From Gambelia wislizenii (taxonomy: Eukaryota > Chordata > Lepidosauria > Squamata > Crotaphytidae): DNA of 64,000 nucleotides. Location: the NCBI GenBank assembly GCA_030847615.1, contig JAUMIR010000005.1:173504596-173568595 (forward strand). Reading direction: 5' to 3'. Each line of letters opens with the position of its first letter. The stretch's first letter is position 1. The position numbers and the translations under genes are program-made. Below the pieces are notes generated by a model. It was given only the letters and a program-made list of their open reading frames with translations, was not told where the DNA came from and ran no database searches. Below, piece by piece: positions 45,554-58,242 of the stretch.

Positions 45554-47393
45554 GAGTGAAAGTGTTCTCAGTCTGCTACATCTCCACTTAGCTCTTTGCT
45601 TAGCCAGTCATATTCCTTAGAGTTGGGAGACAGGATTTCTATGAGTATGAGAGAGGCTTTTTATCCTCTACAATTTTCTGTCTGACAGTACTCCAGTTTT
45701 TTCTGTGGTAATGGGGCATGTTTTTCAAATGATGGGATTGCTTTGTAGCCAGTCTGGCATGCTTTTGCAGTTCATCACCCTCCAAAGTGAAGTCAGTTGT
45801 AGTGAATTTACCAACTTAAATAAACACATTAAACTGTTCTTCTCTGAACGATGGCCAGAGTTAATGGGGTTGGTTTTAGCCATTAAATATTTGGATGCAG
45901 TCAAGTGCTGCATTTTTCACAGAGAGCTCTCTTCTGCTTTTGAATTCTCCCCCCCCCCAGATTGTGTGCTATCTAAATTGCTAATCAAATGATAGGTTAC
46001 TCTTTTCAATAGCATCATGTTCCCTCTTACAGTAACAGCTGGAGTTGGGAAATTGTAGTTTAATGTACAGATCTCCTTTATTCAGAAAGCAAATAGCAGA
46101 GGGTATGTGAAAATGAATTTTTTTTTAAATGATACATAATTGAAAATAGGCCCTTGAGCATGAAAGTATAAAATAGGAGGAAAATATGTGGGGGAAAACT
46201 AGGTGGCAGAGATATGTCATGTTTCGTTTTTAAACGGAGAGCACAGTGTGAAATTATTTTGCAGTGTTTTTGCCAAACAGCAGTTTATCTGAAATGAGTA
46301 TGTTGTTTACCCTTGAATGTTTCTATTGAATGTAATACAAACCTTGAATTTTTAAAGTAATTTCAAGAATTACATTCTACTTGAATAGGAAATTATGATT
46401 CTGTTATTTGCTGTTGATAAAAAAAATAGGCTTTGTTGTCTAGTGTGTGGTAATGTTGATTAGTTTTACAGGTCTTCATTGTATGTTTTCCAAGCATGTG
46501 TTTTGTTCCGTGTAATTTAGTCACAATGGCTCCTGTATGCACTGTGGACCAGAACATTTATTTATTGATAGGTTCACCTTAGGGTCGTCATAAGTCAGGA
46601 ATGACTTGAGAGCACACAAGAACTTCTAGATCGTTCTTCAGCATGGACTTAGTTGGTGGTTGAGGTCACTGAAATACGTTTCCCTTGCCCAGGCAGAAAT
46701 GCTGGCTAGGAGAATTATATTCTTTTCTGGAAGTTCACCCCAGTAGCTGCTTTCCATTTTAAACTTGTGTGATACAGAAGTGTTTTTTGCTTATCTGCTC
46801 TGCCTACAATTCTCTTGACCCATAATGTAGGAAGATATAAGATATTCATCCTCAGTTTTGCTAGAGCTTGTGCAAATGGGCCTCAACCTATCTTAATACT
46901 TCCTACCATAGTGTTAAAGGGACTTTAGGCAGGGGAGTACGATGAGAAGCACATATGTGTCAAGCGCATCATGTTTTAGTGATAATTTACAAACCAATAT
47001 TTAACAAGCAGGAAGATACAGTACAGCAAAATGCTTCACCATGGAGTGTAGTTACCTCCAATCGTTAGTTGATATTGTTGTGTTCTTGCTAAAGCATGTT
47101 CAGTCTTCACTGGGTGGCAGTGTGTGTGCAGGGAGCAATTCCTTTTTAAGTACTCGTCATGATTTGTTACCAACCCTGTGGATATCTTCCTCTTATGCAG
47201 AGGTGATGTCATTTTATCAGCATGTGGACTGGCACTTTGGAAATGAATTTGCTATTGCTGTTTTCATCTAGAAATGTTTGCAGTATATACTTGGTGTGTG
47301 AGACTTGTATTACTCTCTGTGGCTGAAGGAACTAGGAAAAAAGTTAATGGACCACTTCCTTGGGCCTCAACCTATCTTAAAGAGTTTAAACAG

Positions 47394-47637
47394 TACAGTT
47401 GTCCCTTCATATTTGCTGGGGTTTGGTTCCAGGACCCCTCCCCCCCCCGGTGGATACCAAAATCAGTGATTACTCAAGTCCCATTATATGCAATGGCACA
47501 GCAAAATGGTGTCCCTTATATAAGATGGCAAAATCAAGGTTTGCTTTTTGGATTATTTTTTTTTAAAGAATATTTTCAAGCCATGAATATGTAAATCCCA
47601 TGGATACCAAATCCGTGGATACGGAGGGACAACTGTA
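47394..47637 (-). mobile_element. Tigger/mariner-like MITE, copy C
   Basis: Ends CAGTTGTCCCTTCATATTTG and ATACGGAGGGACAACTG, TA on both sides (47394-47395, 47636-47637). Its interior is the inverse of copies A and B (CCCATTATATGCAATGGC). Confidence 0.9.
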
Positions 47638-47898
47638 TGCTATATTAAATCACATTTTACCTTAAATAGCAACAGTATAACATATTTGATACTGAATCTA
47701 GCATGTATATATAGGCTCTCCAACTTCCCATGCATCTCACAAAATTCCATTACCAGAGTGACTTGCAGGGAGATATCTTGCTGCTCAACAATTGTAGGCA
47801 ATCTCAGAGTCCTAAATATGTAAACATACAAAATAGATACACAGATAGCACAAAATCCACTATTAGGAATTGACCCTTTCATTCCCTCCTAAATCCAT

Positions 47899-48490
47899 AC
47901 ATTAACTCTGGCGTATAAGATGACTTTTTAACCCTTGAAAATCTCCTCAAAATTTGGGGGCCATCTTATACGCCGGATATATGGACCCAAGATGGGGCTG
48001 CCAGCCCCATCTCTGACTTCTTGTCATTCCCAACTTGTGAGGAGCCCATCGTGAACTGTGAAAGCACAGAGGTTTGGCTGCCAATACTCCCCCCACCCAG
48101 CCAGCTAAACCTCCAAGTTTCCCCTGGCAAAGCAGGGGGAACTCGGAGGTTTGGCTGGGTGGGTGGGGAGAGCGTTGCCAGCCAAACCTCTGCGCTTTTA
48201 CAAGGGCTCCTCACGAAGCCCCATCTCGGACTTGGGAAGGACTCGGGAAGGGGTGGCTGGCAGCCCCATCTCAGACTGGGGAAGGATGGGAGCTCGCTAG
48301 GAAGCTCCCCCCCCAGCTAGCCCCCCCTCCGAGGTGACTAGGAAGCTTCCTAGCCAGCTCCCATCCTTCCTGAGTCCGAGATAGAGCTTCGGGGAGGGCG
48401 GGTGGTGGGGGTAATTTTACACGGTGAGTATATCCCAAACTCTATATGGTCGTCTTATATGCCCAGGGTCTTATATGCCAGAATATACAG
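47899..48490. mobile_element. Hairpin MITE, second copy of the family at 29163-30702
   Basis: The left TCTGGCGTATAAGATGAC and the right GTCTTATATGCCAGAATATA are inverted. An inner CATCTTATACGCCGGATATA (about 47963) parallels the inner copy in the larger element. The GC-rich core is two hairpins: 48033-48218 (about 90-bp arms, loop near 48127) and 48271-48379 (36-bp arms, 31 paired). Confidence 0.8.
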
Positions 48491-48718
48491 TATGTTATAA
48501 TTAATAATGCAAATTATAAGTCAGACTACCAACTACATAATTCTGATCTCTGGGAAACACAGCAGCTCTCCAAAATCCATCCTGTGGTGATAGCTTTATT
48601 AGGCCAATCAAAAGATGCAAAATACATTAGCTAGTTTTTGAAACTTCACAGTCTTCATTCGGCAAAGATGGTAAAATAGCATTAGGGAAAGGAGAGTGAC
48701 AGTGTTGTGGTTGCTGCA

Positions 48719-50251
48719 ACTCTCTCTCTGGCTTTTCTTCGCAAACGAAGATTCAGGAAGGACTCATCCCACGCTTTCTGCAAGTGCACTGATGACCGAA
48801 AAGGCCAATCCGAGATAAACAAGTCCTGTTGCAGAAAGCACAGCAGAAGGTCTCCTTGGGTGATGTTTCTAGGTTGTGATTCTTTCTGCGTTGTCGTTTC
48901 TCTTCAAGACCTGTTCGGTGTGAGTTCTCAAATAAGGCTGCAGTATTGTGGATAGTGCGTCTCCATGCCTCCCAATGTGAGGCCAGGGCGGACCATTGTT
49001 GGTGATCAGTTTGGCCGAGCCTGAGATAATGTTTCAGGGAGTTCTTGTATCGCTTTTTTGGAGCGCCCCTCTTACATTGACCCGTAGCGAGTTCACCGTA
49101 GAGTACTATTTTTGGGAGGTGATAGTCCTCCATCCTGGAAACATGCCCTGCCCAGCACAGCTGTGCTCTCAATATCATGGTCTCAATGCTGGTGATCCCT
49201 GCTTGCTCAAGGACAGCAACATTCGTCACGTAGTCAGTCCAGTGTATATTTAGGATTGTGCATATACAGCGCTGATGTAAGCGTTCGAGGAGTCGTAAGT
49301 GTTGGCAATAGGTGGCCCATGTTTCAGACCCGTAAAGAAGAATAGACAGTACAATGGCTCTATACACACTAATTTTTGTGCTTCGCCTCAGGTGTTTGTT
49401 ACTCCAGACTCTTTAGTAAAGTCTTCCAAATGCACTATATGCCTTTGCTAATCTGTGATCGATCTCTTTGTCAATCTTGGCATCTGAGGAGATGATGCTT
49501 CCCAGGTAGGTGAACTGCTAAACGGACTTAAGCACAGATTTGCCAATGGCAATGTGAGGCTGGTGGTGTTTGTCTGGTAAAGAACTTACATTTTCTTCAG
49601 GTTGACTTCCAGCCCAAACAGCTCTGCAGCTGTTGCAAAGCAGGATGTTAGGTGCTGCAGATCTGCTTCTGTGTGGGCAACACGGGCAGCATCATCAGCA
49701 AAGAGCAGCTCACAAACTAGATAGTTTAGAGTCTTAGTGCGAGCCCTCAGACTACTTAAGTTAAACAAGCTACCACCAATACGGTAACATATATAGATGC
49801 CGTCTTCTTCTTCGAGCTCTGCCGTAGCCCTTTGGAGCATCATACTGAAGAAGATTGTAAATAAAGTTGGAGGAAGAACACAACCTTGCTTCATTCCATT
49901 AGTTATTAGAAAGGGCTCTGAAAGGGCATCACTATATCTGACTTGACCGTGCTGGCCCTCATGTAGCAAAATAATCATTTTAAGGAATTTGGGAGGACAT
50001 CCTAGTCTTTCCAGGATCTGCCACAGACCTTTTCTACTCACAAAGTCGAAAGCTTTAGTGAGGTCGACAAATGTTACATAGAGTCCTTTGTTCTGCTCTC
50101 TACATTTCTCTTGCAGTTGTCTAAGGGAAAATACCATGTCTGTAGTACTCCTATTGGCTCTGAAGCCACATTGCCTTTCAGGAAGAAGTTCTTCTGCAAT
50201 AGCAGGAACTAATCTGTTCAGGAGTATCCTTGCAAGGATTTTTCCAGCACA
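48719..50251 (-). pseudogene. 5'-truncated LINE reverse transcriptase with C-terminal zinc-finger-like motif
   Basis: Minus-strand coding begins inside the RT at about 50251 (ILARILLNRLVPAIAEELLP, then QCGFRANRSTTDMVF). It continues with VTFVDLTKAFDFVSR, NGMKQGCVLPPTLF and LLFADDAARVAH (frame 50137-49586, 183 codons). A frame-shifted stretch follows, then frame 49367-48753 with LLYGSETWATYCQHLRLLER, then AGHVSRMEDYHLPKIVLYGE, and a final CAFCNRTCLSRIGLFGHQ...C zinc-finger-like tail. This is a non-LTR retrotransposon type widespread in animals; I cannot name its clade safely. The 3' end at about 48719 coincides with that of the second copy near 63526. Confidence 0.85.
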
Positions 50252-50687
50252 TTACAGGAAGTGTTAGTAGATGAAAAGGGCCTCCATGGCCATAAACTGA
50301 GTGGAAAAACAAGCAGCAAAACAGAGGCAGTTTACAAAGTATCCCCTTCTAAGAAGTGTTTTTGAATCTAACCAGTATGAAGCCTCACACCCTTATGGTG
50401 CTTGAATGTATTTAGTCTGTTGGGAAAGTCTCTATATTGTCAGTATGGAGATTGCTTTAGACCATCGCTACAGAACATGGTGATCTATAGATCAGTGTCG
50501 GTTTGAAAGATACCAGCTGTTGGTCTGCAGCAAGTTTCCAGGAAGGAAACAAGTCTGTCAGATCAAACTTTGGCGCCATATCAGACAAAGATCTATCAAT
50601 TGATGCCAAATCGTGTTGCTTTACCAGGTGTTAGAGGAGTTAAATCCTCAGAAAAATTGTTCCCAGCATATGGTGTACTTCCTTAAG

Positions 50688-50929
50688 TACAGTGACCCTT
50701 GATATCTGCTGGGGTTTGGTTCCAGGACCACCACCCTGGGATACCAAAATCTGTGGACGCTAAAGTCCCATTATATACAATCACGTAATCAAATGGTTCC
50801 TTATATAAAATGGCAAAATCAAGATTTGCACTTTGAATTTTTTAAAATTTAATGTGGGGGAAATATTTTCAAATCATGAATGGTGGAATCCATAGATGTA
50901 GAATCCGTGGATACGGATTGCTGACTGTA
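50688..50929 (-). mobile_element. Tigger/mariner-like MITE, copy D
   Basis: TA-flanked, with diverged ends CAGTGACCCTTGATATCTGC and GGATACGGATTGCTGACTG. Shares GGGGTTTGGTTCCAGGACC and CCCATTATATACAATCACG with copy C. The oldest-looking of the four copies. Confidence 0.8.
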
Positions 50930-50977
50930 TAGGAGTCCCGTGCTTGTTTTTGAATTCAGTATCAGTTCTCAAAAATT

Positions 50978-50981
<4 letters not shown>

Positions 50982-51028
<47 letters not shown>
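50982..51028. repeat. (TC)n microsatellite
   Basis: About 23 uninterrupted TC units. Confidence 0.97.
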
Positions 51029-51030
<2 letters not shown>

Positions 51031-52380
51031 GGGTCAAGAAATGAGAAATCCAGGCAGCCTTATCAGGAAGTTGAGGGTCCAGTCAGAAAATAAGCACATT
51101 GCGTTCGGCACCCATCCTAAGCAGTCTCAGCTCTTTAAATGTGCTGGCACCAGCTGCCTATAATCACAGTCTCTTCTCTGCTGCTTAGCAGGAAGCCTGC
51201 CTGAGTGTGGTTGTCCTGCTCTCTGTGTCATGTGTTGCGTCGCCTATACTGACTCCCCAGCTGTGTCCTCTGGCACCATCAGCTGCAGTTCAGTCCTGCC
51301 TTTGATTCATCCCTGACTGAGGCTGCTCTTCAGTAGAGAGAGCTGCCTGAGTGAGTCTCCTCTTCAGCCTCTTCTGGCTCATTCAGATCTAGATTCTGGT
51401 CCATGACACACACTCTCCCTCCCTCTCTCTCTCTTTTCCTCTTTCTTTCTCAGAACTTGAGCTAGCAAGTACAGCCTCTTCTTTAGTGTTTGTTTACCTG
51501 CTGGGCCAAATCAATAATTTGGGTATCTGTGTGGTTACATTAGCACTTAAAGACAGGAGTCCCTGCACTAACTTGCATCTTCTTTCATGTACATAGTTTA
51601 TTTTATCTTTAGTTTGTGAACATTTAAATGTACAATCCATCTCTATACAAGTCAGTGGAGCACAAGGCTTCTGAATGCAGTTACACGTTCGACTTGACTT
51701 GGAAAAACGGTCTGAGAAGGCAATTTTCAGTTGGCTGATTTTTACTGCAAACTGAGTGGTATGGAGGATTTTTGACTGGGATTCAGTCAGCAGCCTTAGT
51801 CCAACCACTGATGTGCAATATTAACAATGAACTCTCTCAGCCCAGTTAGCAATCTGAGGATAAAAGGAACAGATTACAGGCATACCTGAGTTAACAAAGC
51901 CTCTGGCAAAGAAGCTTCTTTTTACAAAATTGTTTTACGTCCGCCCAGCGATTCTTTTACTCCTTGTCATCTGTCTACCTTCAGATTTGTTTGTTTTTAG
52001 CATCATCAGTATGGGGAGGAGGATGGAGGACTAGAGAAACATACATGTTCAGTCTCAGGTTTCAGCAATGCAATAAAGCTTGAACTGGGTAGCCAATCCT
52101 ACTCTTGCTATGTGTGCCTGCTTACAACAGGCAAAGTAAAAACAGCAGCTGCCTCCAGAATTCCTTACTATGCATGTGTGAACAGCAAAACAGAAAGAAA
52201 GGGGGAAAGTTATTAAGTCTGCCTCACCAGCTCCCCACAACATGTTAAAAAAAGCATTGATTATAACTCTGGCCATTGAAGTTGAAATCATAAGAAAAGT
52301 AGAGGCTAATGAAAGAAAAAAAAAAGTCAACCCTGGATGTATTTTGGAAGAAGTGTTTGTCTGCTTCTCTAACTGATGTA

Positions 52381-52640
52381 TACAGGTGCCCCCCCCCCAA
52401 ATATCTGTAGAACCAATATTCATAGTTTCAGTTATCCATGGCTGAAAAAAACAGGGACACATACCATAGAGCCATGTTGGAAAATGCCTAGAGAGTTGTC
52501 CTCTCTAGGAATTGCTAGGTCCTCCAACCCAACTCTGTGGTATGGTTGTACCAGAAATCCTTTATTTTAATATGGTTTGCTATTATCCATGGCTTCACTT
52601 ATAAATGGTAAGTCCTGGAACATATCCCCCACAGGATACA
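52381..52640. mobile_element. Degenerate TA-flanked MITE
   Basis: TACAGGTGCCCCCCCC at the left, with inner words TTATCCATGGCTGAAAAA, GGTTTGCTATTATCCATGGC and GGAACATATCCCCCAC that parallel the MITE at 25381-25607. The right end is decayed. Confidence 0.5.
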
Positions 52641-55600
52641 TTTATATTTCAGAGTTCTTGTGCTCTCCTATTGGCCTAGCCTGCACTGGACAGCAATTCA
52701 AAATTGTAAACTTTTCAGAACATCACCTAGAGTACTACAAGGCGATCTCATAAGCCACTCTGCCAGCCATACCTCACTTGAACATGAAATGCAGAATATA
52801 TGGAATTTGGTTTGGAATTAATTAGTAAGATTTCTATAAATATTTAACACTAAATAAGAATTAAATTGTTCTTGTTCTGATATGTTAGCTAGTACCTAGC
52901 TGGTGGGGGGAGTTGTTTTGAAATGGTAGTAGCAAATTTAACCATCTAATAGGACTGGCCTCTAAAATATATCTGTAATTCTCCACAGTGGCTCCTTTTT
53001 CAGAGTTATGTTAGAGATGTGTTGTGATCTTACTAGATAAAGGAACCAGAAAGAACAGGTTGGATTCTAAGTTGCTCTTTCCCAAGATACAGCATTTTCT
53101 GTTCTGTGAGATATATCTGATTTGCTAGTCCCCAACTAGAGTAGACCCATCAAATCAATTGCCGAATCTTTATTGATGCCAACACCATATATTCAGTGGG
53201 TCTGCTCTGGCTAGGACTTACATTTGGATTGCCACTTCTGTTCTACACCTTGTGTTAGTTGTGTGGGGAAATGAAAGGTGTTCCGCTTACAAAACTGTTG
53301 CATTATCATTCTCTGTATTTCTGATGTTAAACGTAATTCTAGCCAAAATAGCAACATCCATGTAGAAGTGAGATGGGTTTGGGGAGCTGAACAAGCCCAA
53401 GGCAATCAAGGCTTATAGAAGTACATAGAATGAGGAGTGAACATGTTCGCTAGTCACAGAACATTGACTAATTCAAGTGACAGTGAGGGTGGAGTTGGAG
53501 GAAGAAATCAAATGGAATATCCTGGATGAGGGCATGGCTGACTAACTGGTTGGACTAAACAAGAGCCCAGCCTGCTACTGTTTTGTTGTTGGCTGTCACT
53601 AATAGCATGCCTAGTGCTTGTAGAAATATTTACAAAACGGTGCTATTGATTATTCTCTTTCTGTTTCTCATTTCTTGAATCCAACCCAACTTTTATATGT
53701 TCTTTAATTTTGTATGCTTCAACTCATGATCAGAATTTGCTTTTCACAAGATAGTAAGATTATGTTGTACAATGCTGCCCTCCAAAGGAAAATATTAATA
53801 TTGCAATTCATTATATAGTTACAATCACCGCTCACCGTATTGCAGTAGGATAAGGTTGCAGCATTAATTTGATAAGACTGTAACTATATAATGATATTAA
53901 TATTAAAAATCTTTGCTGATTTCCTGAATTTGTTATAGAAATTCTCTAGGGTTAACTATAATCTCAACATACCATTTACATTTATTTTTGCAAAGTTGTA
54001 TTTATTTATTCATTTATGCTTATATTTCACACCTTTTGACACCTGCATGTATTCAGGATGGCAAAGAGCAGTTACACTCTGTTTTTCATCCAGCCTCACT
54101 GATACAGTCATCTCAACAAATGCCCAGCAGTGGGCTTGCAGTCAGACAGGCTCACATGATATAAATGTATGAACCTGATCTTGTGCATGGTATAGTATAC
54201 AGGTGGCCAATAAAATGTGTATGTACAACACATTTTTAAACCTGTATTTTATCAAGCATTTCAGATAATGTTTTTGACTTCTCAAGGAAATTAATACACT
54301 TGAGGCATGACAGACATGAGAGACTCCATGGTCAATCACCAGTTTACACACAGTTCAGTGATAACCCTACTCATTACCCACAAGCTAATGTGAACAATGC
54401 AAGTTAGAACATTTTAACATGCATGTTAAAATGTATCCCATTTGAAGAGTATGTGTTGCTAATTGTATAATCTGACTTTAATTCTGTATTTTATACTGTC
54501 TGGCTTGGATTTGTGTATATGTGTGAGTATGAATGGGACTGGGTGTCAGGTTCCTCAGACATATTATAGCTTCATATATAGTTTCCTATCACACTGGAGT
54601 TACTGCTGAAATAAGGTATATTAAGGTTCAACATGCAAAACTGGTTGTGAAGATAACTGGATCCTTGCCAACCTCTCTGTTGTGGCATTCAGCCAGTCCC
54701 CTCCACCAAAGAACCCTATATAATATAAAGTATGCTTGATTAACAGGACTGTAAACTTAACTTTTCAAAGCATGCCCTGTTAAATGAAGATGAGTATTTC
54801 TTTTGAGTTTTTCTTTTCTTTGATGAAGGAGTTTCCTAACAAGTAGTATTTTGAAGTAATAAATCAGTTACCTAAAAGATAGGAGTCCTAATTTTTAGGT
54901 CTAGCTTTTTGAAGTAAGGGTTTATAGTCTCACTAAAATAAAAGTATTGTGATACTTTAACACCATCTAATGGATATTTAAGGAAGCAGTAATAGCTTTT
55001 ACAGAGAGAAATTTGGAGGGGGGGGGATCTGTTGTCCAGTTGTAAGACAATTACATATACTATTTAACATCTCAAATAGTATAATAAAATTCACATCTTG
55101 TTTGAGACAAGATTTCCTGCAAGAAGCCTCCAAATAGTATATGACTTCATGGAGCTGTTGTTCATTAATACAGCAACAGAAGGAAAGATAATCAGAATAC
55201 CTCTTATTTTTATTTGAAATACACAGATAAAGAAATCGCAGTCAATAAACTAACTGTGTAATGAAGTTAGTAGTGACTAACTTCATTGGTAATGTTTTAC
55301 TGTAATTTATAGGAAAATGGGATACACCACTCACACCACCATTGATACAAATACATTTTATATAAACATGCTTGAGACAAAACTCATATGATGAATAAAG
55401 GTATATACCCAACATATTTCAAGACTTGTTTGAAGCATTTGCTGTCACTAATATTTAATTCCAATACAGTTTTATCTTTACATGGTATGTCTGACATTAT
55501 AAACATGTAGGAAAAAACCCATTCTAAGAATATGTGTTAATAACAGCCTAATACCTGTTCTACTCTCAAGAAGACTAGAAGTTAAAACTGAGACATGGGA

Positions 55601-55758
55601 ACTGTTGGAAGCTGGATTGATGGTGAAACAAAGTTTTATACATGAATGTAATAGAAAGTGAAGAAACTGATGCTTGAAACATGCACTATGGCCTCAATTA
55701 AGATAATAGTCCTGTTTAGCTGTGCTTTCTAAAATTCTTTTTTCTGTATATATTTAAG

Positions 55759-55922
55759 GTTGGCAGCATCATTAGAATGTATAGTTTGCATGTAAAAACT
55801 CATAGTCCTGAAGACAAGCCTGAAGTTTCATATCTACAGTTTCATCTTCATGGGGGTACCGGCTATGGCCGTGGGATTACAGTTCTGCAAGAAAGCCAGA
55901 CAGATGTCAAGGAATTAAAGGC
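55759..55922 (+). CDS. POT1: POT1 coding exon: end of second OB fold
   Basis: 164 bp, 54 codons plus two bases. Encodes VGSIIRMYSLHVKTHSPEDK then PEVSYLQFHLHGGTGYGRGI then TVLQESQTDVKELK. The FHLHGGTxYGRGI block is the signature of the OB2 DNA-binding edge and includes the His known as His266 in the human protein. It ends with GC of a split Ala codon. The acceptor is TATTTAAG (to 55758) and the donor GTGAGTAA starts at 55923. Confidence 0.97.
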
Positions 55923-56726
55923 GTGAGTAAATTACATGTAAGGCAGCTGTTATCTGGGGAAAAAAGAATGGGGGATCATGGTGCTGTATTCAAACATGCA
56001 CACACACACACCGGCATTGTATTCAGGAATCTTTCCCTTGTAATTTTGACCCTACACTCAATTCCTAACTTTCCAAACTGTCATCTCCATAGATCAGTAT
56101 TCCTGCCCTCCAAAAAACAAAACAAAACACCTCTACATCTTTGTCTGAGAAATCTTATACGGACATCTCCCACTTATTTGACAGGTTAGGGACTAGGGCA
56201 CTGTTAAAAAGTGGAAATGGTTGAAACCCTGTCTTTTTTTAGCTTGCAAATGCAACACAACATTAGATGGCATTGGGTTGACTGAGAGAGAGAAAAAAAC
56301 AGTGTGCCAAGTTGATGGAGAGAGAAAAAATGGCAACGTACAGTCAAAAGAGTAGACCAGGGGTTGAAAGTGTGGTAATGGTTATAATTTAGATCTGTTG
56401 AAACAGTGGAATGTAAAAAAAAAAAGTCATCAAAAAGCAGGGGATGCTTGTAGCAGTCTCATAAAGATTATAAATTACAAATTAATACAGGTAATGCACA
56501 CTTTGAATCAATATAAACAAGCTATATATATGCTTAGTACATGCAAAATCTAATTCTAGTAAACTAGTGTTCCTTAGAGCCACTAAAAACTCAGAAAGAA
56601 AAAAGAATGATTCAAGGCAGTATTAAAACCTTGCTGAACAAGAATGTGTTAAGTGATAGATATGTTTGGCAGAAATACTTCATATGAACACCGTGGAAGC
56701 AATGGTTCTCATTTTAGATTCCAGAT

Positions 56727-56897
56727 GCTTCTTCTTTGTGGTCTCTGTGAATGCCCACAATGGGTTAATCCTGTGCCTGCACAGAGCACTTCAGAAACTT
56801 CCAGAAACCTCAATTCAAAGTTTTGGGTGGTAGCTCTGCCTCCCTCACCCCTGGCCCATATAAGTCCCCACCTCTCACCAACTGCTCGGTTTCTTCT
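56727..56897 (+). repeat. Left inverted terminal repeat of DIRS copy 3
   Basis: Reverse complement of 58243-58440 with small gaps. It begins near GCTTCTTCTTTGTGGTC and ends in the CACCAACTGCTCGGTTTC segment. A CATATAAG in both arms may be a promoter element. Confidence 0.87.
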
Positions 56898-56939
56898 TTT
56901 CCACCGTGCGGGCAGCACTGAAGGAACGTTCCTCAAACC

Positions 56940-58020
56940 ACCCAAACCTAGACACCATCAAACCAATGGTGTGGCTCATCCGCCACTAGCAGTTCTGTCA
57001 GATGTGGCCTGGGACATTCTGCAGGCCGCTCAACACCTATCTACTCAAAAAGCATACCATTACAAATGGTAGAAGTTCTGTCATTTCCTTAATGGAAAGG
57101 GTGTACCACCCAACAAGCCTACGGTGCCACTTTTATTGGATTTCCTTGCTACCCTGTCAGTAAAGCGCTTGTCCCTCTCTTCCATACGGACTTACGGAGC
57201 TGCAGCATCGTGGCATTTTTAGCAGTTAGGGCTGCAATCATGCTTCTAACACCCACTGGTCTGCAATTTCCTTCAGGGATATAGGAATTTGCATCCACCA
57301 GTGACAGGCCCTATGACTAGTTAATACTTAGACCTAGTCCTAATGGCCCTATCTGGGGGCCCCTTTGAACCTATGGACAAGTGCGACATACATCTCCTGT
57401 CTTTCAAGACAGCTTTCCTAATGGCCATCACATCTGTGAGGCGAGCGAGTGAGCTTTGCATGCTGAGGACAGATCGTCCCTACACGTGATTCCATCAAGA
57501 CAAGGTCGTCCTTAGGCTGGGTGTTACATTCGTCGTCTCTTTTCATCTGAACCACGACATAGTTCTACGGCCTTCTGCCCAGTTCCTGCCAATGAGTCGA
57601 ATGGGCCCCATCACCCTCTCAACGTCCGTCATGCTCTTACACTATATATAGACAGGACAGTGTGCTTCCGCTGCTCTAATAGACTCTTTGTCTGCTACAC
57701 TGGCTCGAACAAGGGCCTCTCAGTGTCATTGCAGCAATTCTCCAACTGGGTGGCTTCCATTATCAATATTTCCTCTCAACTGATGGGAAAAGCGACTCCT
57801 ACAACAATACGTAGTCACTCTACCAGAGCAACAACTACCTCAAAAGTGTTCCTGCAGGGCATCCCTATCCCAGACATATGTAGGGCAGCCACGTGGGCCA
57901 CACCACTAACATTTGTGAAGAACTATAAGTTGGACTCTGCTGAGAAGGAGGGCTGTATTATTATCCTTAGTCAGATGTGGCTGAAAGGATCAAGCTTATT
58001 TTTGCTGATTGTTCCAATAT
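56940..58020 (+). pseudogene. DIRS tyrosine recombinase, stop-interrupted
   Basis: Integrates DIRS circles by Tyr-dependent strand exchange. N-terminal core-binding region: WDILQAAQHLSTQKAYHYKW (57015-57072), then a stop, FCHFLNGKGVPP and LSSIRTYGAAASWHF. Catalytic domain: LLSFKTAFLMAITSVRRASE with the Arg pair at 57439-57444; RSHSTRATT with the His at 57816-57818 and Arg nine bases on; GIPIPDICRAATWATPLTFV then KNYKLD with the nucleophilic Tyr at 57924-57926. So the catalytic Arg, His-x-x-Arg and Tyr codons all survive, although several stops lie between them. The frame 57660-58157 is the longest open piece. Confidence 0.9.
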
Positions 58021-58140
58021 ATTGTCTTTTCTTATGTAGTTGTCTTGTCTTTATTGGTTTTAGGACACCCCCCACTCCTGGTGTCACTGAGCTTGCAAGT
58101 CTACTCATTGTGTGCATTCACAGAGACTGCGAAGAAGAAC

Positions 58141-58200
58141 GGGTTACTTACCTGTAACTATAGTTCTTCAAGTGGTCTTCTGTGAATCCACACAAACCCA
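58141..58200 (+). repeat. Internal complementary region of DIRS copy 3
   Basis: GGGTTACTTACCTGTAACTA, TAGTTCTTCAAGTGGTCTTC and TGTGAAT are the near-exact inverse of the outer right terminus (58398-58453). This is the DIRS hallmark. The pair can fold into a long hairpin. Confidence 0.9.
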
Positions 58201-58242
58201 TCCTCCTCCCCTCAGGTATCCTACCTCTCACAGTATTTTTTT

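Larger units (their letters stand above)
40863..55758 (+). other. POT1: POT1 intron within OB2
   Basis: 14.9-kb intron. Contents: DIRS copy 2 (41595-44712), a SINE, a dinucleotide Z-type repeat, MITEs, the hairpin MITE relative (47899-48490) and a zinc-finger LINE fragment on the minus strand. 45000-45500, 45650-47380, 51040-52380 and 52640-55758 show no gene; 46555-46615 is a stray BovB/SINE tail (GGGTCGTCATAAGTCAGG). Confidence 0.85.

Noticed and set aside
48585..48700. Second hammerhead-like motif on the minus strand
   Set aside because: The reverse complement has GAATGAAGACTGTGAAGTTT then CAAAAAC, which resembles a CTGATGA...GAAA arrangement but lacks both exact core boxes.
51040..51420. 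Possible LTR or gene remnant after the TC microsatellite
   Set aside because: Somewhat GC-richer and CTG-rich, but with no ends, motifs or coding signal that support a call.
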